Made by a program: the position numbers and the translations under genes
Notes under the pieces: generated by a model
The model's input: only the letters and a program-made list of their open reading frames with translations
Told to the model about the DNA's origin: nothing
The model's database searches: none
Assembly (NCBI GenBank): GCA_903933995.1
Contig: CAIZMD010000616.1
Location: 1 to 7,649, forward strand
DNA: 7,649 bases
Direction of reading: 5' to 3'
Origin: an uncultured Bacteroidota bacterium
Lineage (GTDB): Bacteria > Bacteroidota > Bacteroidia > Chitinophagales > Chitinophagaceae
Shown: in pieces, positions 1 through 7,052 of the stretch
Numbering within the stretch: the stretch's first letter is position 1
Layout: every line of letters begins with the position of its first letter

Positions 1-78
1 AAATGAGGGATGAGCCTACTAAATAGGCATAACTCATAATAATTATTTCTCATACAACAGATTTTACAGGAGCCTACT

Positions 79-86
79 TATATTTG
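79..86 (+). promoter_or_regulatory. Candidate -7 promoter box of the DUF4954 gene
   Basis: TATATTTG matches the Bacteroidota primary-sigma -7 consensus TAnnTTTG exactly. Transcription would start a few bases after it, giving a leader of about 60 bases before the ATG at 156. No convincing TTTG-type -33 box lies at the usual distance upstream, so the call rests on the -7 box and its position alone. Confidence 0.4.
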
Positions 87-155
87 CCCTCGTTTTACAA
101 TAATTGAAATTGTTGTAGCATTATTTATTCACCCCCTCCCCAAAAAGCCATTTGA

Positions 156-2375
156 ATGCCCATAAACATCATTTCAAAAACTGCTTTAAATTCTTTGGGG
201 TATGGATTTATCCAAGCGCCCTATCTTCCAAAAGGAAAGGATGAATATTATTTACGCAATATCCAAAACAGGAATGGGATTAATTACCGACAATTGGATG
301 CGTATGAAATAGAAGTACTGGTTAGAAACCGCAATACCAGCGATGACTGGAATAAATTATTGGTGTCCGATGCTTTTAACCCAGAACTAGTAAAGAACTG
401 TAAGTTTTACGGACTTGTTAGAATTGGTAAGCTAGAACCACTTTGTTTGGGTTTTAGTGATCTAAAAGTGCCCGTGGGTTTGTACAACTCTACCATCATC
501 AGTTGTGATTTTGGAGATAATGTTGTGATAGATGGCGTACACTATCTAGCACATTATATCATTGGTTCTGAGGTAATCATTACCAATGTAGATGAAATGG
601 TTACAACCAACCATAGCAAATTTGGGAATGGTATTTTAAAAGAAGGCGAAGACGAGGATGTGCGCATCTGGATGGAAATTTGCAATGAGAATACGGGGAG
701 AAAGGTTTTGCCATTTGTTGGTATGCTTCCAGGTGATGCTTATCTCTGGAGCAAATACAAAGACGATGAGATACTTCAAGAAAAATTCAAGCAATTAACA
801 GCCAAACAATTCAAACCACATAGGGGCTATTATGGCAAGATTGGTGACCGTACCGTGATTAAAAACACCAAGATCCTAAAAGACGTTTGGATTGGCTCTG
901 ATGCCTATATCAAGGGGGCTAATAAGTTGAAAAACTTAACCATCAATTCTGGTGAAGAAGGCAGAACACAGATTGGAGAAGGATGTGAAATTGTAAATGG
1001 TATCATTGGTTACGGATGTAGGTTATTCTATGGTATTAAAGCGGTGCGATTTGTGATGGCTGATCATTCACAACTCAAGTATGGCGCACGCTTGATCAAC
1101 TCTTATTTGGGTCAGAATGCAACCATCTCTTGTTGTGAAGTATTGAACTCACTCATCTTCCCTGCACACGAACAACACCATAACAATAGTTTTCTTTGTG
1201 CAGCAGTGGTGATGGGGCAAAGTAATATAGCAGCTGGTGCCACTATTGGTTCAAACCATAATAGCAGAGGTGCAGACGGTGAAGTGATTTTGGGAAGAGG
1301 TTTTTGGCCGGGTCTATGTGTGAGTCTCAAGCACAATTCAAAATTTGCCAGTTTCACCATTTTATCAAAAGGTGACTATCCTGCCGAATTAAATATTCAA
1401 GTGCCTTTCTCATTGGTGAGCAATGATTTGAGTAAGGACCAATTGGTTGTAATGCCTGGGTATTGGTTTTTGTACAATATGTATGCTTTGGCAAGAAATG
1501 CTTGGAAATATATTGATCGCGATAAGCGCATAGAAAAAATCCAACACCTGGAATATGACTATTTAGCACCTGATACCATTAATGAAATATTTACAGCATT
1601 AGAATTGTTAGAAATAGCTACTGGAAAAGCCTATCAACATAAAATGCATCCTGGCAAAAAAACCAGTAAAGAAGAAGTCATTGCCATTGGTAAGAATCTG
1701 CTTAAAACCGGCAATAAAATTGTGGATCAGTTAGAAATTCTTGCTGAGGGTTTTGAAAATAGCAAGCGCAAAGTTGTTTATACTAAGGTATTGAAAGCTT
1801 ATAAAGTGTTTGAAGAATTAATCGTCTTCTATGGTATAAGGGCTATGCTTGGATTAGTAAAGCAAGAGGGCATTACCAACTTTGACCATTTTATTCAAGC
1901 CATGCCGGCTAAAACCCAGCGTAACCAATGGATTAACCTAGGTGGCCAATTGATGCCTGAATCAGATTTATTGGTTCTTAGAAAGAAAATCAATAACGAT
2001 AAAATCAAAAGCTGGGATGAAATTCATGGTTACTATGAAACCATGGGAACAAAATATGCTGAACAAAAAACAGCACATGCTTTGGCTTCACTTGCAGAAC
2101 ACTTGGGAATCAATTTAAAGAAAATCACTCCCGAGCAATTCAATAGCTTATTGAATTCAGTTGTTAGTACCAAAGAATGGATGGCCAAGGGGATCTATGA
2201 TTCAAAAGCCAAGGATTTTGTGAATCCTTATAGGAAAATGGTCTACGAAACCACCGCAGAAATGAATGCAGTTGTTGGCAAACTAGAAGACAACAGCTTT
2301 ATCAAGGAACAAGTAACAGAATTGAAAAGATTTAAAAGAGAAATCTCTGCTATTAGAAAAGCATTTTCAAAATAG
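156..2375 (+). CDS. DUF4954 family protein with left-handed beta-helix core
   Basis: A 739-residue cytoplasmic protein with no signal peptide or membrane segment. From about residue 107 to 400 it consists of short hydrophobic and glycine-rich turns (for example GDRTVIKNTKILKDVWIG near 230-247 and GQSNIAAGATIG near 354-365). These resemble the hexapeptide repeats of left-handed beta-helix acyl- and nucleotidyl-transferases. Between the turns lie two polar, potentially catalytic loops, HEQHHNNS (338-345) and GSNHNSRGADGE (365-376). Residues 430-739 are predicted mostly helical and rich in Lys and Glu, with no recognised domain. The layout matches the Bacteroidota family DUF4954, whose biochemical role is not established; a sugar-nucleotide or acyl-transfer activity is only an inference from the fold. 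The start is well fixed because an in-frame TGA (153-155) directly precedes the ATG. There is no Shine-Dalgarno sequence, as is common in this phylum. The gene stands alone and ends at a strong terminator. Confidence 0.85.
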   Translation: MPINIISKTALNSLGYGFIQAPYLPKGKDEYYLRNIQNRNGINYRQLDAYEIEVLVRNRNTSDDWNKLLVSDAFNPELVKNCKFYGLVRIGKLEPLCLGFSDLKVPVGLYNSTIISCDFGDNVVIDGVHYLAHYIIGSEVIITNVDEMVTTNHSKFGNGILKEGEDEDVRIWMEICNENTGRKVLPFVGMLPGDAYLWSKYKDDEILQEKFKQLTAKQFKPHRGYYGKIGDRTVIKNTKILKDVWIGSDAYIKGANKLKNLTINSGEEGRTQIGEGCEIVNGIIGYGCRLFYGIKAVRFVMADHSQLKYGARLINSYLGQNATISCCEVLNSLIFPAHEQHHNNSFLCAAVVMGQSNIAAGATIGSNHNSRGADGEVILGRGFWPGLCVSLKHNSKFASFTILSKGDYPAELNIQVPFSLVSNDLSKDQLVVMPGYWFLYNMYALARNAWKYIDRDKRIEKIQHLEYDYLAPDTINEIFTALELLEIATGKAYQHKMHPGKKTSKEEVIAIGKNLLKTGNKIVDQLEILAEGFENSKRKVVYTKVLKAYKVFEELIVFYGIRAMLGLVKQEGITNFDHFIQAMPAKTQRNQWINLGGQLMPESDLLVLRKKINNDKIKSWDEIHGYYETMGTKYAEQKTAHALASLAEHLGINLKKITPEQFNSLLNSVVSTKEWMAKGIYDSKAKDFVNPYRKMVYETTAEMNAVVGKLEDNSFIKEQVTELKRFKREISAIRKAFSK

Positions 2376-2393
2376 TAACAAGCTCCTAAATAA

Positions 2394-2430
2394 AACGGCT
2401 GCCTCTTTTGAGACAGCCGTTGGTTTTTCT
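2394..2430. terminator. Bidirectional Rho-independent terminator
   Basis: AACGGCTG (2394-2401) pairs with CAGCCGTT (2414-2421). The stem continues through one C/A mismatch into CTC/GAG and closes on a TTTT loop. On the plus strand TTTTT (2424-2428) follows two bases after the stem. On the minus strand the stem is followed by TTTTATTT, so it can also stop transcription from the barrel gene. It begins 18 bases after the DUF4954 stop codon and lies between two convergent genes, as expected of a shared terminator. Confidence 0.9.
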
Positions 2431-2453
2431 AGGAATATTTTTGTGGCGCAAGA

Positions 2454-3047
2454 TTATAATCTCAATCCTACACCCAATTGAATTTGTTGGTTGGTCCATT
2501 TATCTTTTTGGTCAATATCATTAATATTCTTCAAGCCAATATTATAACGACCATATAAGCGCAAAGTTTTAAGATTTACCTGCAATCCAGCCACCATAGC
2601 AAAATCGCCATTGGCAAATGCTTGCTCTCCATTCTGTAACAAATTCTTGTCTTTGTTTAACAGGATTCCGAATTGGGGTCCAGCGTTCAAGGTTAGCATA
2701 TTGCCAATATTGTACCTGAGCAAAATTGGAATAGACAAATAATTCAGTGTAATATCATTGCTTGCAGATGGATTAAGTAATGGTTGGTATACATTTGAAA
2801 GACCTGTACCATAGGTTGTTTTGGATTGGTTCCACAAAACCTCAGGTTGAATCCCCAGTTTTTTACTAAAATCAATTTCTGCAAATCCACCTAAGTGATA
2901 AGAAAAGGCAAAACCATCATTAAAAGATGCGCCTTCCACTTGGTTCAAGTTGGCTCCACCTTTAACTCCTAAACGGAAGCCACTTTGGGCTTTTGCTCCA
3001 AGGCTGATACTGGTTAAGGCAATCAATGCCAAAAATAAATGCTTCAT
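2454..3047 (-). CDS. PorT-family outer-membrane beta-barrel protein
   Basis: A 197-residue secreted protein. Residues 1-20 form a classic signal peptide (Lys-2, hydrophobic stretch LFLALIALTSISL, cleavage most likely at AKA|Q). The mature part is made of alternating short amphipathic strands, such as FRLGVKGGANLNQVEG near the start, LGIQPEVLWNQSKT, LNYLSIPILLRYNIG, LTLNAGPQFGILLN and LYGRYNIGLKNI. It ends in GVGLRL, the pattern of small Bacteroidota barrels of the PorT / outer-membrane beta-barrel domain group. The predicted location is the outer membrane. The specific function is unknown: such proteins are numerous per genome and most are not the PorT secretion factor itself, so no symbol is given. 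A sigma-54 type promoter lies 28-44 bases upstream of the ATG, so the gene is probably controlled separately from the phosphoesterase upstream. It ends at the shared terminator. Confidence 0.85.
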   Translation of the reverse strand: MKHLFLALIALTSISLGAKAQSGFRLGVKGGANLNQVEGASFNDGFAFSYHLGGFAEIDFSKKLGIQPEVLWNQSKTTYGTGLSNVYQPLLNPSASNDITLNYLSIPILLRYNIGNMLTLNAGPQFGILLNKDKNLLQNGEQAFANGDFAMVAGLQVNLKTLRLYGRYNIGLKNINDIDQKDKWTNQQIQLGVGLRL

Positions 3048-3074
3048 AGTATTGGTTTTAATTTAAATCTATCA

Positions 3075-3091
3075 TGCTAAAGCCGTGCCAA
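3075..3091 (-). promoter_or_regulatory. Sigma-54 (-24/-12) promoter of the barrel gene
   Basis: Read on the minus strand the site is TTGGCACGGCTTTAGCA. Against the sigma-54 consensus TTGGCACGNNNNTTGCA there is a single mismatch, and the required GG-N10-GC spacing is exact. The -12 C is at 3076, which predicts a start near 3064 and a 17-base leader before the ATG at 3047. Sigma-54 promoters need an ATP-driven enhancer-binding activator. No activator gene is in this window, and no clear enhancer site was recognised. Confidence 0.75.
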
Positions 3092-3150
3092 AAATTGTAA
3101 ATGAACTGAAAAAATAGCTTCTCTTGGAATTTTGCAAGTAAAATGACTGG

Positions 3151-4401
3151 CTATACCAGCTCAATCACGGTTATCTCTGGCATAATCCCTACCCTTCCCG
3201 GATATCCAATAAAACCAAATCCCCTGTTTACGTATAATTTTTGCTTTCCTTCTTCATACAATCCTGCCCATTGCTTATACATCCATTGAACTGGACTCCA
3301 TTTGAAATAAGGATTTTCCAATCCAAACTGCATTCCATGGGTATGCCCAGCCAACATCAAGTCAATATCGGGGTATTCCGTTTTTACCTGTGCATCCCAG
3401 TGGCTGGGATCATGGCTCAGTAAAATCTTGAATGGTATTTGCTCTGTTCCTGGATGGGCTTCATTCATTTTGCCATATTTAGGGAATCGGCCTTTGGCCC
3501 CCCAATTCTCAATTCCTAAAATGGCAATCTTGTCAGTTCCTTTCTCTAATAACACGTGCTCATTCATGAGTAATCTCCAACCCATTTGAGCATGTACCTG
3601 TTTTAAGTTATCTAAATTGGCTGATTTCTCTTCTTTTGTGGGCCATGCTACATAGTCACCATAATCATGGTTGCCCAGTGTGCTATATACTCCCAATGGG
3701 GCTTTAAGCCTTCCAAAAATCACTTTATACTCATCCATTTCAGTAGCCCTATCGTTTACCAGGTCTCCTGTAAATAGAATCAGATCTGCTTGTTCTTGTA
3801 AGATCAAATCAATGCCATGATTCACGGCTTCTTTGTTCTGAAAACTACCACTATGAATATCACTGATATGTACCAACTTGGTGCCTTTAAAAGCGATTGG
3901 CAAATTCTCAAAAGACAATTTGACCCTTCTTACTTGATACTTGTATTTGTTGCTAAACCCATATAAAAGGGTGCCAAATAAAGTGCCTCCAATTCCCAGA
4001 CCAAGCCAACTCAAGAACAAAGATCTTGGTATGCCAGAACCCTCTTCGCCCATAAATCTTGCCCCAGTTTGTGGAGCCAGCCTGCTCATTAACCAGTAGC
4101 CTCCCCTTCTCAGGTCATCTATCATAAAAAACAAAGAGCCCAGTAATTTGGCAAAAAACAAACCTACCAAAATGGCAAAAACGTAGTTTCTAAAGATTTT
4201 AGAAGTCTGTAAGGTTTGGATATAGGGAAAAGACAATAAGAGTAATAAAGTTGCACCTGACACCACCCAGTAAGTCAAATGAATCAGAAAGCGCATTTTC
4301 TCTGAGGACTGCTGGGTCACTGTTTTCAAAGCTTGAAACACATAAAAGTCTAACAAAAGCATGACCAAGGCAATAATCCACCAGGTACTGGAATTTCTCA
4401 T
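3151..4401 (-). CDS. Membrane-anchored YkuE-like metallophosphoesterase
   Basis: A 416-residue protein. Four hydrophobic segments (about 7-26, 41-58, 72-94 and 127-149) anchor it in the inner membrane. A calcineurin-like phosphoesterase domain follows from about 172 to the end. All the di-metal motifs are present: DIH (181-183), GD (212-213), GNHD (243-246), the SH before DP (329-330) and GHTHG (352-356). The C-terminal NRGFGFIGYPGRVGIMPEIT is typical of the YkuE-like branch. Family members hydrolyse phosphomono- or phosphodiesters with two metal ions; some relatives act on lipid-linked substrates, but the substrate here cannot be read from the sequence. The start is well supported, since an in-frame TGA (4414-4416) lies five codons before the ATG. 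The gene faces away from the hydrolase-parAB group. The barrel gene downstream is 103 bases away and has its own promoter, although read-through is possible because no strong terminator separates them. Confidence 0.88.
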   Translation of the reverse strand: MRNSSTWWIIALVMLLLDFYVFQALKTVTQQSSEKMRFLIHLTYWVVSGATLLLLLSFPYIQTLQTSKIFRNYVFAILVGLFFAKLLGSLFFMIDDLRRGGYWLMSRLAPQTGARFMGEEGSGIPRSLFLSWLGLGIGGTLFGTLLYGFSNKYKYQVRRVKLSFENLPIAFKGTKLVHISDIHSGSFQNKEAVNHGIDLILQEQADLILFTGDLVNDRATEMDEYKVIFGRLKAPLGVYSTLGNHDYGDYVAWPTKEEKSANLDNLKQVHAQMGWRLLMNEHVLLEKGTDKIAILGIENWGAKGRFPKYGKMNEAHPGTEQIPFKILLSHDPSHWDAQVKTEYPDIDLMLAGHTHGMQFGLENPYFKWSPVQWMYKQWAGLYEEGKQKLYVNRGFGFIGYPGRVGIMPEITVIELV

Positions 4402-4477
4402 AGTAACTAATTTTCAGGGAAGACGATTCTATTTGATTTATATTGTAAGAACCAAGAAATTGGGTAAAAATAACCTT

Positions 4478-4498
4478 TTCCAAAATTGGGTTTTGGAA
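4478..4498. repeat. Perfect inverted repeat in divergent intergenic region
   Basis: TTCCAAAA (4478-4485) and TTTTGGAA (4491-4498) are exact reverse complements separated by TTGGG. The arms overlap a directly repeated AAATTGGGT (4458-4466 and 4483-4491, start to start 25 bases). The position between two divergent genes suits a regulator-binding site. A hairpin is possible too, but there is no following T-tract to make it a terminator. Confidence 0.5.
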
Positions 4499-4522
4499 TA
4501 TAACAGGAGTCATAGAATAATG

Positions 4523-4555
4523 TTTTCCGAAGATGTAGGCTAAAGTGTATTTTTG
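4523..4555 (+). promoter_or_regulatory. Candidate promoter of the hydrolase-parAB group
   Basis: TATTTTTG (4548-4555) matches the Bacteroidota -7 consensus TAnnTTTG exactly. A weak T-rich -33 candidate, TTTT (4523-4526), lies 21 bases before it. The predicted start near 4561 leaves a short leader before the ATG at 4578. It also places the alternative GTG at 4545 upstream of the transcript. Confidence 0.5.
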
Positions 4556-4577
4556 GCATCCTGCAAAACAGTTATTG

Positions 4578-5258
4578 ATGAAATTGACGTATTTAGGCCA
4601 TTCCTGCTTTCAATTGGAGATCAAGGGTAAACAAATTCTTTTTGATCCCTTTATCAGCTTTAATGAACTAGCAAAAGGAATTGACGTAAACGCCATTGAA
4701 GCGGATTATATCTTTTTGTCACATGGTCACGCGGATCATATTGCAGATGCAGTAAGTATTGCCAAAAGAACTAGGGCTAAAGTGGTGGCCAATTGGGAGA
4801 TTCATGAGTGGCTGAACAAACAGGGGGTTTCCAATACCCACCCCATGAATACGGGTGGCAAATGGGTATTTGATTTTGGAACCGTTAAGGCTGTAGTAGC
4901 CCAACACAGTAGCGGGTTGCCCGATGGTTCTTATGGCGGGAATCCCTTGGGATTTGTATTTATGACGGAAGAAGGTAATTTTTATTATAGCGGAGATACA
5001 GGATTAACCCTAGACATGCAATTGATACCCAAATGGGCCAAATTGGACTTTGCGCTACTTCCCATAGGTGACAATTTTACCATGGATGTGGCAGATGCTG
5101 TGATTTGTGCAGAATTTATTCAATGCAATCAGGTGGTTGGAATGCATTATGATACCTTTGGATTTATCAAAATAGACCATGAAGCGGCTATTGGGGCTTT
5201 TAGAAGCGCCGGCAAAAGCTTATTATTGCCCCCAATCGGCAGTAGCTTGGATATTTAA
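4578..5258 (+). CDS. UPF0173 family metal-dependent hydrolase (metallo-beta-lactamase fold)
   Basis: A 226-residue soluble cytoplasmic protein. It opens with MKLTYLGHSCF, the usual start of this family. It carries the metallo-beta-lactamase zinc motif HGHADH (49-54), further metal-ligand candidates at H110 (AQHSS), D140 (SGDTG) and H190 (GMHYDT), and the GDNFTMD segment (164-170). Length and motif order match UPF0173 proteins over their whole length. The physiological substrate of the family is not known. ATG 4578 was chosen over the in-frame GTG at 4545, because family members begin at MKLTYLG and the GTG reading would run through the candidate promoter. It is the first gene of a close plus-strand series, with parA beginning 51 bases after its stop. 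Nothing in the sequence shows a direct functional link to partitioning. Confidence 0.9.
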   Translation: MKLTYLGHSCFQLEIKGKQILFDPFISFNELAKGIDVNAIEADYIFLSHGHADHIADAVSIAKRTRAKVVANWEIHEWLNKQGVSNTHPMNTGGKWVFDFGTVKAVVAQHSSGLPDGSYGGNPLGFVFMTEEGNFYYSGDTGLTLDMQLIPKWAKLDFALLPIGDNFTMDVADAVICAEFIQCNQVVGMHYDTFGFIKIDHEAAIGAFRSAGKSLLLPPIGSSLDI

Positions 5259-5278
5259 ACTGGATTTGATCAATAACC

Positions 5279-5296
5279 TGTCTGTATAATCAGACA
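5279..5296. repeat. Inverted repeat in the parA leader
   Basis: TGTCTG (5279-5284) and CAGACA (5291-5296) are exact reverse complements around a TATAAT spacer, ending four bases before the parA ribosome binding site. It could be an operator or a small leader hairpin limiting ribosome access. It has no T-tract, so it is not an intrinsic terminator for the hydrolase gene. Confidence 0.5.
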
Positions 5297-5299
5297 AAT

Positions 5300-5305
5300 G
5301 GAGGA
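5300..5305 (+). promoter_or_regulatory. Ribosome binding site deciding the parA start
   Basis: GGAGGA is a strong Shine-Dalgarno sequence four bases before the ATG at 5310. It overlaps the alternative in-frame ATG at 5298, which has no such sequence in front of it, and so favours 5310. It is the only clear Shine-Dalgarno sequence found in front of a gene in this window. Confidence 0.7.
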
Positions 5306-5309
5306 ATAT

Positions 5310-6110
5310 ATGGCGATAATCATTGGCGTGGCCAATCAAAAAGGAGGGGTGGGAAAAACAACCACCGCCATTAATGTTGCAGCAAGTTTGGCTGTGTTGG
5401 AATACCGTACCTTATTGGTAGACGCGGATCCACAGGCCAATAGTACCACTGGCGTGGGATTTGACCTGCACAATATTACCAGCAGCCTATATGACTGCAT
5501 GGTAAATAATACCATTGCAACTGATGTGATCTTAAAAAGTGACGTTCCTAATTTGGACCTCATGCCTTCTCATATTGACTTGGTAGGGGCTGAAATTGAA
5601 ATGATCAATTATCCCAATCGTGAAAATGTGATGAAGGGAATTTTGGACCAAGTAAGAGAAAAATATGATTTTATTGTCATTGACTGCTCTCCTTCTCTGG
5701 GTCTGATTACCGTAAATTCATTGGTGGCAGCTGATTCAGTAATTGTACCAGTACAATGTGAATTCTTTGCACTAGAAGGTTTGGGCAAACTCTTAAACAC
5801 TATTAAGATTGTTCAAAATAGGTTGAATCCTGAATTGAAAATTGAAGGCATTCTAATGACCATGTATGATGGTAGATTGCGCTTGTGTAATCAGGTTGTG
5901 AGTGAAGTAAGAAGGCATTTTGACGATATGGTATTTTCAACCATCATTCATAGAAATACCCGATTGAGTGAAGCCCCAAGTGTGGGCAAACCGGTAATCC
6001 TTTACGATGCAGAAAGTAAGGGCGCCGTGAATTATCTCAACCTTGCAAAAGAAATATTGCAAAACAACGGACTCACCAAAATGAGTAACGAAGAAAGAAT
6101 CATTGAATAG
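5310..6110 (+). CDS. parA: Chromosome partitioning ATPase ParA (Soj type)
   Basis: A 266-residue P-loop ATPase of the ParA/MinD superfamily. It has the deviant Walker A KGGVGKTT (11-18) with the signature Lys-11, the Walker A' DADPQAN (38-44), and the Walker B FIVIDCSPSLG (121-131) with Asp-125. There is no N-terminal helix-turn-helix, so it is the short Soj-like chromosomal form rather than the long plasmid P1 type. In the family, the ATP-bound dimer coats the nucleoid and is released by ParB-stimulated hydrolysis, moving replicated origins apart. The start at 5310 (MAIIIGVANQ) is preferred to 5298 because of the GGAGGA site. parB follows 18 bases after the stop, so the two are surely co-transcribed. 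The inverted repeat at 5279-5296 could set expression. Confidence 0.95.
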   Translation: MAIIIGVANQKGGVGKTTTAINVAASLAVLEYRTLLVDADPQANSTTGVGFDLHNITSSLYDCMVNNTIATDVILKSDVPNLDLMPSHIDLVGAEIEMINYPNRENVMKGILDQVREKYDFIVIDCSPSLGLITVNSLVAADSVIVPVQCEFFALEGLGKLLNTIKIVQNRLNPELKIEGILMTMYDGRLRLCNQVVSEVRRHFDDMVFSTIIHRNTRLSEAPSVGKPVILYDAESKGAVNYLNLAKEILQNNGLTKMSNEERIIE

Positions 6111-6128
6111 TCCCAAATAGCCAGTAAG

Positions 6129-7052
6129 ATGAGCACACCCAAACAAAATAAGGATCTCCTAGGCAAGGGAATCCGTTCTTTATTACAGAATATAGACGCG
6201 GACTTAAAAACCACGGAAGGCAATTTAAAAACCAATGTGGTAGAAGAAGCTACTGGCACCAATAGATTAGCCATTACAGAAATTGTGATCAATCCCAAAC
6301 AGCCAAGAAGGGATTTTGATGAGACAGCACTAAATGAGCTAGCCACTTCTATTAAACTGCACGATATTATTCAACCATTGACCGTTTCCAGATTGGCCAA
6401 TGGTAAATACCAATTGATAGCGGGAGAACGCAGGTTTAGGGCGTCTAAAATTGCAGGTTTAAAAGACGTTCCTGTTTATATCCGTCAGGCAAATGATCAG
6501 CAATTGCTAGAACTGGCATTGTTAGAAAACCTGCAAAGAGAGAACTTGAATGCAGTAGAAATTGCATTGAGTTATAAGCGCATGATGGAAGAGTTAAACT
6601 ACACCCAAGAACAGGTGGCAGAACGCATGGGCAAAGAAAGAAGCACCGTTACCAACTATATTAGACTACTAAAATTGCCACCAGATATTCAGTTGGCGGT
6701 ACGCAACGGTTCTTTGAGTATGGGACACGCTAGAGCACTAGTGAATATAGATACTATTGACAAGCAATTGTTTGTTTTCAAAGAAATCAGTTCAAAGGGT
6801 TTGAGTGTAAGACAAACAGAAGAATTGGTGCGCAAAATGTATAAGGCAGACAAACAGGGAGCTGTTAAACCTTCTGTAAAAAATGAACTCCCTCCTGCAT
6901 ACAGAAAAATAGAGGATAATTTAGCATCGCATTTTGGAACCAAAGTCCGAATGGCGCATAACAAAAAAGGCTATGGCAGTATTAGCATAGAATATTATTC
7001 ATTGGAAGAATTGAATAAGATTCTAGAAGCTATGCATGTTACGGTCAGTTAA
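6129..7052 (+). CDS. parB: Chromosome partitioning protein ParB (Spo0J type)
   Basis: A 307-residue DNA-binding CTPase clamp. The N-terminus has LGKGIRSLL (11-19), the conserved motif that stimulates the ParA ATPase. The ParB/Srx domain spans about 46-140, with the CTP-binding GERRFRA (99-105) and ENLQREN (133-139). The helix-turn-helix (about 159-183, TQEQVAERMGKERSTVTNYI) recognises parS. The dimerisation domain lies at about 257-303 after a Lys-rich linker. All functional elements appear intact and the length is normal for chromosomal ParB. It loads at parS sites, slides along DNA when CTP-bound, and partners the ParA encoded just upstream. No clear Shine-Dalgarno sequence precedes the ATG (only AGTAAG), so translation may be helped by coupling to parA. 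The next gene begins six bases after its stop. Confidence 0.95.
   Translation: MSTPKQNKDLLGKGIRSLLQNIDADLKTTEGNLKTNVVEEATGTNRLAITEIVINPKQPRRDFDETALNELATSIKLHDIIQPLTVSRLANGKYQLIAGERRFRASKIAGLKDVPVYIRQANDQQLLELALLENLQRENLNAVEIALSYKRMMEELNYTQEQVAERMGKERSTVTNYIRLLKLPPDIQLAVRNGSLSMGHARALVNIDTIDKQLFVFKEISSKGLSVRQTEELVRKMYKADKQGAVKPSVKNELPPAYRKIEDNLASHFGTKVRMAHNKKGYGSISIEYYSLEELNKILEAMHVTVS

Noticed and set aside
3092..3162. Terminator between the phosphoesterase and the barrel gene
   Set aside because: Only a four-base stem (CTGG/CCAG) at the stop codon and short A/T inverted repeats are present; none is followed by a clear T-tract.
3553..3558. CACGTG core as a parS site
   Set aside because: The flanks (AATAA on the left, CTCAT on the right) do not match the TGTTT / AAACA arms, and the hexamer lies inside a coding region.
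4199..4513. Minus-strand open frame of 104 codons overlapping the phosphoesterase start
   Set aside because: It overlaps the well-supported phosphoesterase coding region and the intergenic repeat, with no recognisable protein features.
4552..4566. TTTGGCATCCTGCAA as a second sigma-54 promoter
   Set aside because: GG and GC are separated by only six bases instead of ten, so the -24/-12 spacing fails.
5285..5290. TATAAT before parA as a sigma-70 -10 box
   Set aside because: The Bacteroidota primary sigma factor does not use the Escherichia coli -10 consensus, and no partner -33 box is well placed; it is the spacer of an inverted repeat.
6032..6346. Minus-strand open frame of 104 codons across the parA-parB junction
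   Set aside because: It lies antisense to two certain genes and its apparent hydrophobic content comes from the complement of their codons.
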